Notes: generated by a model from the letters alone, not told the origin. Counted from the first letter of the stretch, positions 14,769 to 22,271 are shown. The stretch: DNA of 22,271 bases from JAVXNW01 sp036645575 (GCA_036645575.1 JAVXNW010000041.1:1-22271); one strand, 5' to 3'. Made by a program: numbers and translations.

Positions 14769-15800
14769 TCAGGAGACGATGATGTCCTGCGCCTGTTTCC
14801 TGTGCACTTTTCCGATGACGCGCGCCTGCCCATAGGCCAAAAGAAGCGCGGCCACCTCGCTTTCCGGGATCGCGGCCAGCAGTCCGCCGGAGGTCTCGGG
14901 GTTGTTCAGCACGATGGCCAGCGCCGCCGACACCGCGTCCGCGACGCGCGTCGTGGGCGAAAAATACGCTTGATTCCGGTACGCGCCGCCCGGTACGACC
15001 TCCTTTTGCGCAAATTCCAGCGCGTAGGGAAGCAGCGGCACGCGCGCCGAATCGATCGCAATGGTCACGCCGCTCGCCCGCGCCATCTCGCTCGCGTGGC
15101 CGATCAAGCCAAATCCAGTGACGTCGGTCAGCGCGCTGGGATGGCGCGCCACAATGGCGTCCCGCGCCGCGCGGTTGAGCCGCGTCATGCTGTCGATCAT
15201 CGCGTCCACGCCGTCTTCCGCCAGCAGTTCGCCCCGCGCCGCCGTCGCCAAAATGCCCGTGCCCAGGGGCTTGGTCAGGATGATCGCGTCCCCTTCGCGC
15301 GCGAGCGCGTTGGTCAAAATCTCGCCAGGTCGCGCAAAGCCGGTCACGCACAGCCCGTATTTGGGCTCGCTGTCGGTGATCGTGTGCCCGCCCGCAATGG
15401 TCACGCCCGCCTCCCGCGCCTTTTCGCATCCGCCGCGCAATATCTCGCCGATCACGTCCGCGCCAAGGCAGCTGGGCACGCACAGTAGGTTCATCGCAAG
15501 CTTGGGCACCGCGCCCATGGCGTAGATGTCGCTGATCGCGTTCGCCGCCGCGATCTGCCCAAATAAAAACGGGTCGTCCACCATCGGTGGAAAGAAGTCC
15601 ACCGTCTGAATCAGCGCCATGTCCTCTGAGATGCGGTAGGCCGCCGCGTCGTCGCTCTGGTCAAACCCGACAAGCAGGTTCTCGTCCCGCACCTTGGGCA
15701 GCTTTGATAAAATATCCGATAGGGCGCCCGGCCCCAATTTCGCCGCTCAACCGCCGGTCGATGTGAACTGCGTCAGGCGAACCTTCTTTTTCTCGTCCAT
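14769..15800 (-). CDS. selD: Selenide, water dikinase SelD (selenophosphate synthetase), Sec-containing
   Basis: SelD makes selenophosphate from selenide and ATP, the selenium donor for SelA. The gene begins at ATG 15800 with an AGGAGG-type site just upstream, and runs MDEKKKVRLTQF..., then through an in-frame TGA (codon 18) into the body of the enzyme. In E. coli SelD the same place is Cys17 with Lys20; here it reads U18-A-A-K21, so selenocysteine replaces the catalytic Cys and the essential Lys is kept. The total is 343 residues, full family length. Further conserved blocks are TVDFFPPMVDDPF, AAANAISDIYAMGAVP, AGGHT, TDVTGFGLIGHASEM and ETSGGLL. Starting at TTG 15737 would remove the active site. 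It has its own promoter and terminator. Confidence 0.96.
15720..15736 (-). promoter_or_regulatory. Candidate bacterial SECIS hairpin in selD
   Basis: Downstream of the UGA the mRNA can form a 6-bp stem: TGGGGC (15736-15731) with GCCCTA (15725-15720), including one G-T pair, around the 5-nt loop CGGGC. The loop begins 16 nt after the UGA, and has G as its second base, as expected for SelB-binding bacterial SECIS elements. The stem is short, and GC-rich sequence pairs easily by chance, so the exact fold is tentative. Confidence 0.5.
15747..15749 (-). other. In-frame UGA selenocysteine codon (SelD residue 18)
   Basis: TGA on the minus strand lies between GGC-GGT and GCG-GCG-AAA. It aligns with the catalytic Cys codon of Cys-type SelD (three residues before the conserved Lys). 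The frame is open on both sides from ATG 15800 to TGA 14769, so it is read as Sec, not as a stop. Confidence 0.94.
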
Positions 15801-15832
15801 GTCCTCCCCTCCTTCCTTCTCTAAGTGGGATC

Positions 15833-15861
15833 AGTATACCCCAACTTTTTCCGCTTGACAA
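15833..15861 (-). promoter_or_regulatory. Sigma-A promoter of selD
   Basis: TTGTCA (15861-15856), a 17-bp spacer and TATACT (15838-15833) on the minus strand lie 33 nt before the ATG at 15800. The position fits only the long, Sec-containing form of SelD and so supports that start. Confidence 0.88.
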
Positions 15862-16017
15862 GCCCGGAGATGAGCAAAGCGCCCCTTTGCCCCTGCCCGC
15901 CCCTTTTCGTCCCCGAAAGGGACGCTAAAATATTGCCCCAATCGGTGCGCTTTGGCGTCAATTGCCAAGGCAAGTGAAATTATGGGCGAAACGGGGCGCT
16001 TTTGGGCGTTCTGCGCC

Positions 16018-16046
16018 TTGACCACCGGATACCCGTCTGGTATAAT
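16018..16046 (+). promoter_or_regulatory. Sigma-A promoter of the c-di-GMP gene pair
   Basis: TTGACC (16018-16023), a 17-bp spacer and a perfect TATAAT (16041-16046) precede the first gene by about 70 nt. An imperfect dyad, TTAACC with GGTAA (about 16047-16064), lies at the expected transcription start and could be an operator. The 156 nt between this promoter and the divergent selD promoter contains no gene I can support. Confidence 0.88.
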
Positions 16047-16114
16047 TTAACCATACTACGGTAACTTTTTTTACAGAGAAACGCCTGTTTAAAAAGTTGA
16101 GAGAGAGGGTCGCG

Positions 16115-19042
16115 ATGAGGCGAAGAAGACTGCTCGTCCCTTGGATCGCCATCGTGCTGTTGGCGGTTGTGGTTGCCGGTTTTCCCACGGCGCTTGCCGC
16201 GCAGCCCGCCCCCTTTACGCTGCGCGTGGGCTATTGGGACGGCTATGGCATGGCCCAGGATTCGTCGGGCGCGCTGTCGGGCTACACCTATGACTACATG
16301 ACGCGGATCGCGGCGTACAACAATTGGGACTTGACGTTTGTTGCGTGCGGCTGGGTGGAGGGGCAGGAAAAGCTTTCGCGCGGCGATCTGGACGTATTTG
16401 GCCCCATGCAAAAGACCCCCGCGCGCGAGGCGCAATACGACTACACGCTTTTGCCCATGGGCAACGAGTACGGCGCGCTCTATGCGCGCGCGGACGATTC
16501 CTCCATCTTTTACGACGACCCCGACAGCATGAACGGCAAGACATTGGCCCTTGTGAGCAGCAACTACTACATCGACCTGTTTTCCGACTACTGCGAAAAA
16601 AACCAAATCGTGCTGACCGTCAAGCCTTTTTCCGACGCCCAGGCGTTTGAACAGGCGCTTGAGACGGGCGAAGCCGATCTCATGATCGCCGGCGACATGC
16701 GCGCCCCGGAAAACGCGAAGGTGGTGCTTCGCTTTCCCATGGAGCGCTTTTTTTACCCGACCACAAAGGGCAATCAATTCGTGCTGGACGGCATGAACCG
16801 CGCGATTGCGGAGTTGCAAAAGGGAAACGCCTACTTTGACGCCGAGCTCTACGACAAGTACTACGGAACGCGCGGCTTTGGCAAGGTCGCCCTCACCGCG
16901 CAGGAGCGCGCCTTTGTCGATCGCGCACAGACCCTGCGCGTGGGCTATCAGACGGGGCGCGCGCCGGCCGAGTACCAAGACCCCGAGACCGGCGCGGCGG
17001 CGGGCATATCGGTCGATTTAATGAACATTATCTCCGCGTACAGCGGCCTTACGTTTGAGTTCATGTTGACACAGGACACGCAGGACGCCCTTGACCTACT
17101 CGCGCAGGGCAGGCTTGACCTGCTGCTGGGCGTCGTGTGCGACGAGGCGTTTGCCAAGGCGCACGGGCTATGCCTTACCAAGCCGCTCTTTTCGAGCCAG
17201 TTGACCTTTGTCTTAAAGCAGGGCGTCGATTTTAACGAGCAACTGCTTTCCATGGCCATCCCGCGCAGCTGGGACGGCACGCGCAGGCAGATGGAAAAAA
17301 ACTACCCGCACGAAACGATCAAGACCTTCGAAAGCACCGATGCGTGCCTTGACGCGGTGCTGCGCGGCGAGGCCGACATCGCGGTGCAAAACATGCTGTC
17401 GGTGGACAAGGCGCTCAAGCCCTATCGCTACCGCGCGCTCTCGGTCAACAGCATGCGCCAGGACGACTTGGCCGTGTCGATGGCGACCAGCGCGTCCGCG
17501 CCCCAGTGCCTGCGCGCGGTGCTCAACAAGGCGATTGACGCGATCGACGAGAAGGTGCGCGACCAGTGCATCTACGAATACACCCTAGGGCAGCCCTACG
17601 CGCCCTCCTTTTTAGACGCGCTGCGCTACAACCTGCCGCTGCTCATTGGCGTCGTGCTGCTGGCGTTTGTGCTGCTGATCACGATATCGCTTCGGTCGCG
17701 CGCGAAGCTCAACCGAATCGCCTTTTACGATCCGCTGACGGGCGAAATGAACCTGAACAAGTTCAAGCTCGAGGCGCAGCGCTGGCTCGAGCGGCCGGAC
17801 AAAATGGGCGCGGTGATCGTGCTGGACATCGACAAGTTCAAGTCCATCAACGACTTGTACAGCTATGAATTTGGCGACAAGATCTTGCGCTTGGTCGCGC
17901 GCACGCTGCGCGCCACGCTTGTGCCCGGCACCATCTTGGCGCACGGCGTGGCGGACAAGTTCTACCTCATGACGCTCAACAGCGATTCCGAGTGGATCAC
18001 GGCGCAATTCAACCACTTTTTCCGGCAGATGGACGCGGCGATGAAGCGCAATATCCCCGGCTGCAACATCGTCTTGAGCGCGGGCGTGTGCGTGGTGCTG
18101 CCGGGCGACAACAACGTCGTCTCGCTGATTGACCGCGCGAACATCGCCAGCAAGCAGATCAAGAGCTACCACGTGAGCAGCTTTTCGATCTACGACCAGT
18201 CGATGTACGACGACGTCAACCGCGTAAAGACCATCGAAAACGAGATGACGGGGGCGCTGGAGCGCGGCGAGTTCGTCGCCTACCTCCAGCCCAAGGTCGC
18301 CCTCTCGACCGGCAAGATGGTGGGCGCGGAGGCGCTCGTGCGCTGGCTGCATCCGCTCAAAGGGCTGATCCCGCCGGGCGAGTTCATTCCGCTGTTTGAG
18401 CAAAACGGGTTCATCACGCAGCTGGACTACTACGTGCTGGAGCAAGTGTGCCTGCTGCTTGAGCGCTGGCAGAAGCAGGGCGTGCCCTGCTTCCCGATAT
18501 CGGTCAACCTCTCCAGGCGGCACCTGCAAAATAGCGACACCGCGCAGGTGGTTCACGCGATCACCGCGCGCCACCACGTCGATCCGCGCCTGATCGAGTT
18601 CGAATTGACCGAGAGCGCCTTTGACAACCGCAACCTGCGCGAGATCACCGCGCTGTTTGACCAATTGCACGCGGCGGGCTTTACGGTGTCGGTGGACGAC
18701 TTTGGCTCGGGCTATTCCTCGCTCTCGCTGCTCAAGGATCTGCCCATCGACGTGCTCAAGATCGACAAGTCCTTCTTTGACACGCTCGAGCGCGGCGGCG
18801 CGAAGATCAGCATTCTGCTCGAAAGCGTCATTGCGCTTTCTAGGAAGCTGTGCATCAAGACGCTCTCGGAGGGCGTCGAGACAAAGGAACAGGTGGACAT
18901 GTTGATCAGGCTCGGCTGCGATTTGGTGCAGGGCTTTTATTTCGCAAGGCCGATGCCTGCCGCGCAGCTGGAGGCGCTTTTGCGCAAAGACGCGGCACTG
19001 GGCGCAGATCATTTAAAGGAGGGCGATGCGCATGTGTGCTGA
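16115..19042 (+). CDS. Membrane protein with two solute-binding domains, degenerate GGDEF and EAL domain (probable c-di-GMP phosphodiesterase)
   Basis: The start is ATG 16115 (AGAGAGGG 5 nt upstream), giving 975 residues; a TTG at 16097 lacks such a site. Order: signal peptide/anchor (MRRRR then a hydrophobic run to about residue 29), two bacterial type-3 solute-binding domains outside the membrane (about 33-255 and 270-490, each opening with LRVGY), a membrane helix (about 505-528), GGDEF, then EAL. The GGDEF signature is GVADKF (about 610) and the I-site is missing, so cyclase activity is unlikely. The EAL domain keeps EALVRW (Glu about 739), NLSRRHLQ, ELTES, DDFGSGYSS, LKIDKSF and EGVET, so phosphodiesterase activity is likely. 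It probably senses small polar ligands such as amino acids. The 3' end overlaps the next gene. Confidence 0.92.
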   Translation: MRRRRLLVPWIAIVLLAVVVAGFPTALAAQPAPFTLRVGYWDGYGMAQDSSGALSGYTYDYMTRIAAYNNWDLTFVACGWVEGQEKLSRGDLDVFGPMQKTPAREAQYDYTLLPMGNEYGALYARADDSSIFYDDPDSMNGKTLALVSSNYYIDLFSDYCEKNQIVLTVKPFSDAQAFEQALETGEADLMIAGDMRAPENAKVVLRFPMERFFYPTTKGNQFVLDGMNRAIAELQKGNAYFDAELYDKYYGTRGFGKVALTAQERAFVDRAQTLRVGYQTGRAPAEYQDPETGAAAGISVDLMNIISAYSGLTFEFMLTQDTQDALDLLAQGRLDLLLGVVCDEAFAKAHGLCLTKPLFSSQLTFVLKQGVDFNEQLLSMAIPRSWDGTRRQMEKNYPHETIKTFESTDACLDAVLRGEADIAVQNMLSVDKALKPYRYRALSVNSMRQDDLAVSMATSASAPQCLRAVLNKAIDAIDEKVRDQCIYEYTLGQPYAPSFLDALRYNLPLLIGVVLLAFVLLITISLRSRAKLNRIAFYDPLTGEMNLNKFKLEAQRWLERPDKMGAVIVLDIDKFKSINDLYSYEFGDKILRLVARTLRATLVPGTILAHGVADKFYLMTLNSDSEWITAQFNHFFRQMDAAMKRNIPGCNIVLSAGVCVVLPGDNNVVSLIDRANIASKQIKSYHVSSFSIYDQSMYDDVNRVKTIENEMTGALERGEFVAYLQPKVALSTGKMVGAEALVRWLHPLKGLIPPGEFIPLFEQNGFITQLDYYVLEQVCLLLERWQKQGVPCFPISVNLSRRHLQNSDTAQVVHAITARHHVDPRLIEFELTESAFDNRNLREITALFDQLHAAGFTVSVDDFGSGYSSLSLLKDLPIDVLKIDKSFFDTLERGGAKISILLESVIALSRKLCIKTLSEGVETKEQVDMLIRLGCDLVQGFYFARPMPAAQLEALLRKDAALGADHLKEGDAHVC

Positions 19043-21893
19043 ACCGCAGTCAGGCCCCGCAATCGTTGCGCAAGGCGAGATACGCGAATTGAAGGCGCAA
19101 ATCGCCGACCTCAACCACCAGATTGCGGGCTTTGAAGAGACGATCGCGGACTTCAAAGAGAAGATGGCCGCGTGCGCCGAGCTTAAAAAGACCCAGGAGG
19201 CGCTGCTGATCAGCGAGCGCCGCCACGAGATCGTGATGAAATTTGCCGATGCCACGGTGTTTGAGTACGACGTGCGCACCAAGAGAATCCTCACCCAGCC
19301 GCAGGATTTTGAGGAGTACGGCATGCCCGCCGTCATGGAAAACGGCGTGGAGGGGGTTCTTCGTCAAAACCAGAACATCACCCAGGAGAGCGTGCCGCTG
19401 CTTCGCGAACTGTACCGCCAGATCGACGAGGGCGCGCCGCAGGCGACCGCGACGATCTGGGCCAGAAACGCGGACGGGCTCACGCACACGCTGAGCCTCC
19501 AGATGGTGAACATCTTCGGTCCCGCCGGAAAGCCGATCTACGCGGTCGGCATTCGCAAGGACATCACCAACCTGGTCGAGTTTCACAAGGAAAAGGAGTA
19601 TGGCGCGCTGCTGGCCTCCGAACGCGCCTTCATCTACGAGGCGGACTTTACGTTGGACACGCTCTTGCGCTACGACGCCACGTGGGTAAAACTGAGCGGC
19701 ATTGACGAGCCCACCACGCTTTCCAGCGTGCTTAAGGCGACAGCCGAGCGCTACATCGCGCCCGAGCACAAGCACCTGTTCCTCGAAAAGCAGTCGAGCC
19801 CCTTTGTGCTGGACGCGTTTGAGCGCGGCGAGCGCATCGTCACGTTCGAATACCGCAAGCTGATCCCGGGCAAGGGCTATCTGTGGTATGAGATGCGCAT
19901 CGGCATGATCGCGGATGAATTGACCCATCACATCCACATGCGCGCCTACACCCTGGACATCAGCGGCAAAAAGACGCGCGAGGTCAAGGCGGTAGCCGAG
20001 CACAACCGCTACGAGAGCATGGTCGCCAAATCCGTCGCGGTGTACGAGATGAACCTCACCCAGAACCAAATGATCTTGGGGCAGGACACCTTCAAGGAGA
20101 CCCACGGCTTTGAACCGCCCGATCACGCCGCCGACACGGCGCTTGCGCGCGTGCTCCCATTCATCCATCCGCACGACCGGGTGATGTTCTCCGCGTTCAT
20201 GCGCTGCGAGACGCTGCTCGAAGCCTATCGGGCGGGGCGAACCGAGTTTACGTGCGTGTACCGCCGAATCGACGCCAGCGAAAAATATCACTGGTACCGC
20301 TACTCGCTCAAGCTCTTTGAAGACCCCGGCACCGAAAACGTGCTGTGCTACGCCTACATCGAGGACATTCACGCCGAGAAGGAGAAGGAGCTGCACCTGC
20401 TGTACAACGCCGAGCACGATTTGATGACCGGCTTTTACAACAAGAGTACCACGGCGGAAAAGGTGGATCACCTGCTTGCCTCCGAAAGCGGCATGCTCGG
20501 CCAGCACCTGTTTTTCATCATCGACCTCGACTACTTTAAGCTGATCAACGACAAGTTCGGCCACGCCTTTGGCGACGTCGTGCTCTCGCAGACCGCCTCG
20601 CGGATCAGCTCGCTGTTTCGCGAGGGCGATATCCTGGGTCGGATCGGCGGGGACGAGTTCGTCGTGCTCATGAAAAACGTGCAAAGCCTCAAGATGGCGT
20701 CGCTCAAGGCGCAGGAAATCTGCGCGAGCATCTCCGAAATCTACACCCAGCAGCAGCTCGAGCACAAGATCACGTCCAGCATCGGCATTGCGGTCTATCC
20801 GACGCACGGCAGGACCTACGACGCGCTCTACCGCCACTCCGACGCGGCGCTCTATCAGGCCAAGGAGCAGGGGCGCAACCGCTTTGCGCTCTATCAGATG
20901 GATACGCCCATGGATAGGAGCGCGGTCAAGGAAATGGACCTGCGCCTGATCCCCGAGGAACAGCCCTTTGACTACGACCTCAACACCTACGCGTTCCGCA
21001 TACTCTACGAGGCGCGCGACAAGCGCCTGGCGATCAACAGCGTGCTGGAATTGGTCGGCAAGCGCTACCACCTGAGCCGCGCCTACATCTTTGAACTGTC
21101 CGAGGACGGCCAATTTCTCTCCAACACCTTCGAGTGGTGCCGCGAAGGGATATCCTCCCAAATGGCCCACATGCAGCACGTGCCCTGCGAGCTGCTGGCC
21201 GAGGGGCTCAACGCGGAGGGCGTGTTCTATATGCCCGACGCCCAGTGCACGCACGGCGCGCTAAAGGAGATGCTCCTTGCGCAGGGCGTTCAGTCCATGC
21301 TCCAGTTTCAACTGCTCAAAAACGGCGCGCCCGCCGGGTTCATCGGCTTTGACGAGTGCACGCGCCTGCGCACGCCCGAGGAGCACGAGCTGCTCGATTA
21401 CCGCAATTTCACCAATACGCTGGGCGTGTTCCTGACCGAAATGCGCGCGCTGGAGGCGGTCGAGACGGCCCGGAATATGGCGCTGTCGGTCGTCAACGGC
21501 CTGGACGCCTATGCCTACGTCTGCGATCCCGCCACCCATCGGCTGCTGTTCATCAACGACAAGACGCTTAGAGAATTTGCCCCCGGCGCCCAGGTGGGCG
21601 ACCTGTGCTATCAGGCGATCTGGCACGGAAGCACCCCCTGCCCCGGCTGCCCCATGCAGGCGCTGTGTGAAAGCTGCAAAAACCGCTACGCCGACCTGCG
21701 CTACAACCCCCGCCTAGGCGTCTGGGTGAAGGTGACCACCACGTGGATCAACTGGTCGCAGGATCGACAGGTCTGCCTAATCGACGTGCGCGACATCTCC
21801 GAATTTCACGCCGTGACCGAAGCCGAGGCCGCAAACCCCGATGCCACCAAGCGCCATATCGCCAAGCCCGATGGCGCGCCAGACGCAAAATAA
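19032..21893 (+). CDS. Soluble PAS-GGDEF-GAF multi-sensor protein (probable diguanylate cyclase)
   Basis: Of two close ATGs, 19032 has the better spacing (about 9 nt) from AAGGAGGG (19016-19023); 19026 would leave only 2-3 nt. The 953-residue product has no membrane segment. Order: coiled coil (about 12-60), PAS-like domains (about 60-450; the text IYAVGIRKDIT ends the first), a GGDEF domain with intact GGDEF at about 539-543 and RxxD (REGD) five residues before it, i.e. an inhibitory I-site. Then come a GAF-like domain (about 650-790) and a C-terminal PAS-like domain with a Cys cluster, CYQAIW...PCPGCPMQALCESC (about 859-884). It should make c-di-GMP from GTP under sensor control. The overlap with the upstream phosphodiesterase implies coupled translation. 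Confidence 0.92.
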   Translation: MCAEPQSGPAIVAQGEIRELKAQIADLNHQIAGFEETIADFKEKMAACAELKKTQEALLISERRHEIVMKFADATVFEYDVRTKRILTQPQDFEEYGMPAVMENGVEGVLRQNQNITQESVPLLRELYRQIDEGAPQATATIWARNADGLTHTLSLQMVNIFGPAGKPIYAVGIRKDITNLVEFHKEKEYGALLASERAFIYEADFTLDTLLRYDATWVKLSGIDEPTTLSSVLKATAERYIAPEHKHLFLEKQSSPFVLDAFERGERIVTFEYRKLIPGKGYLWYEMRIGMIADELTHHIHMRAYTLDISGKKTREVKAVAEHNRYESMVAKSVAVYEMNLTQNQMILGQDTFKETHGFEPPDHAADTALARVLPFIHPHDRVMFSAFMRCETLLEAYRAGRTEFTCVYRRIDASEKYHWYRYSLKLFEDPGTENVLCYAYIEDIHAEKEKELHLLYNAEHDLMTGFYNKSTTAEKVDHLLASESGMLGQHLFFIIDLDYFKLINDKFGHAFGDVVLSQTASRISSLFREGDILGRIGGDEFVVLMKNVQSLKMASLKAQEICASISEIYTQQQLEHKITSSIGIAVYPTHGRTYDALYRHSDAALYQAKEQGRNRFALYQMDTPMDRSAVKEMDLRLIPEEQPFDYDLNTYAFRILYEARDKRLAINSVLELVGKRYHLSRAYIFELSEDGQFLSNTFEWCREGISSQMAHMQHVPCELLAEGLNAEGVFYMPDAQCTHGALKEMLLAQGVQSMLQFQLLKNGAPAGFIGFDECTRLRTPEEHELLDYRNFTNTLGVFLTEMRALEAVETARNMALSVVNGLDAYAYVCDPATHRLLFINDKTLREFAPGAQVGDLCYQAIWHGSTPCPGCPMQALCESCKNRYADLRYNPRLGVWVKVTTTWINWSQDRQVCLIDVRDISEFHAVTEAEAANPDATKRHIAKPDGAPDAK

Positions 21894-21920
21894 CCGCCCC
21901 GCGCCAGCACGACGCTGCGG

Positions 21921-21952
21921 CAGCCCGGCACTGCGGCAGCCCGGCACTGCGG
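21921..21952. repeat. 16-bp tandem duplication beside the right palindromic repeat
   Basis: CAGCCCGGCACTGCGG occurs twice in direct succession (21921-21936 and 21937-21952). The second copy is the left arm and loop of the hairpin 21937-21962, so an arm of the palindrome has been duplicated. Confidence 0.75.
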
Positions 21953-22101
21953 TGCCGGGCTGCGCTCACGCGGTTATTGAACGCGGAGGAGGGGCTTCTC
22001 GCCAGCCCGGCACTGCGGTGCCGTGCTACGCTCACGCGGGTGATTGAACGCGGAGGTGGGGCTTCTCGCCCCCCTCCACACCACCCCCTCGAGCTGTACG
22101 T
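21935..22101 (-). repeat. Palindromic intergenic repeat, right copies (one full, one partial)
   Basis: Read on the minus strand, 22101-22003 is a full unit matching window positions 1-98, and 22002-21935 is a second, 5'-truncated unit in tandem. Each has the conserved core GCGTTCAAT...CGCGTGAGCG followed by a hairpin with a 4-nt loop. The hairpin 21937-21947 / 52-62 has eleven perfect pairs. The first hairpin after the c-di-GMP genes might aid transcription termination, but no T-run follows. Confidence 0.8.
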
Positions 22102-22271
22102 CCACGCTGTGGCATTCGTGCACCCGTCCTATAGGCTGTGGTGCCTCCCCCGCCTCCTCCTGCGCCCGCAGGCGCGACTGGCATCCAAGGACCATCCTTG
22201 GCGGGGTCCAGGGGCAGCGCCCCGGCCGCCGGAGGCCGTCCCCCGTCCCTCCTCGCCCATCGGCAAAATCC
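22102..22271. other. Non-coding right end with three consecutive hairpins
   Basis: I find no supportable gene in this stretch. It holds three short inverted repeats in a row: CCAAGGA / TCCTTGG (22185-22191, 22195-22201), GGGGC / GCCCC (22211-22215, 22219-22223) and CGGCC / GGCCG (22223-22227, 22234-22238). Such packed GC hairpins look like another intergenic repeat family, cut off or ending near the window edge. Its extent cannot be seen. Confidence 0.4.

Noticed and set aside
14769..15737. SelD beginning at TTG 15737
   Set aside because: This start lacks the catalytic residue and Lys, has no ribosome site, and ignores the perfectly placed ATG, AGGAGG and promoter of the read-through frame.
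15862..16017. Possible c-di-GMP (GEMM) riboswitch in the selD / c-di-GMP gene gap, from a GGGACGCTAAAA stretch
   Set aside because: It lies upstream of the promoter of the c-di-GMP genes, so would not be in their mRNA, and the other conserved riboswitch elements are absent.
19050..21254. Long 734-residue open frame opposite the diguanylate cyclase gene (likewise 17612-19012 and 6989-8260)
   Set aside because: Antisense frames stay open by chance in GC-rich genes; composition is Arg/His/Val-rich with no recognisable domain, and the opposite strands carry clear conserved proteins.
21921..22101. CRISPR array from the repeated GC-rich units at the right end
   Set aside because: Units are tandem palindromic intergenic repeats without regular unique spacers, and no cas gene is present.

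Overview
The window is 22.3 kb of GC-rich bacterial chromosome. Several features point to an anaerobic, Gram-positive Clostridia-type organism (Bacillota). These are strong AGGAGG-like ribosome sites, near-consensus sigma-A promoters (17-bp spacers), the gene sets ruvC-ruvA-ruvB and comEC-holA, a complete selenocysteine (Sec) locus, and two large c-di-GMP proteins. No genus can be named from the sequence alone.

Layout. (1) Positions 1-2508, minus strand: ruvC-ruvA-ruvB, the Holliday-junction branch-migration and resolution machine, behind one TTGACA-17-TATCAT promoter. ruvC starts at TTG. (2) 2598-8949, minus strand: comEC-holA (DNA-uptake channel and clamp-loader delta, overlapping by ATGA, with their own promoter), then an FGGY sugar kinase and a phosphohexomutase 13 nt apart. 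(3) 9071-10813, plus strand: an asparagine-synthetase-like protein without the N-terminal catalytic cysteine of the glutaminase domain, followed by three 20-bp tandem repeats and a hairpin. (4) 10953-15861, minus strand: the complete Sec system selD, selA, selB and selC (tRNA-Sec). (5) 16018-21893, plus strand: two overlapping genes. The first is a membrane-anchored dual solute-binding-domain / degenerate GGDEF / EAL protein (probably a c-di-GMP phosphodiesterase). The second is a soluble PAS / GGDEF / GAF / Cys-rich PAS protein (probably a diguanylate cyclase). (6) Both window ends carry copies, in opposite orientation, of one palindromic intergenic repeat family.

The most notable point is selD. 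A plain stop-to-stop reading starts it at a TTG (15737) and loses its active site. Reading upstream through an in-frame TGA at 15747-15749 restores the N-terminus, the U-x-x-K catalytic motif, an ATG at 15800, an AGGAGG ribosome site and a TTGTCA-17-TATACT promoter. SelD is therefore itself a selenoprotein: the enzyme that makes the selenium donor needs the pathway it feeds. All parts required to decode that UGA (SelA, SelB, tRNA-Sec) lie next to it. Separate promoters for selD, selA-selB and selC, plus a terminator after selD, suggest three transcription units rather than one operon.

The c-di-GMP pair is also of interest. A probable degrader with two extracytoplasmic ligand-binding domains and a probable synthase with an intact I-site and several sensor domains are translationally coupled, so opposite activities are made together and may respond to different inputs.
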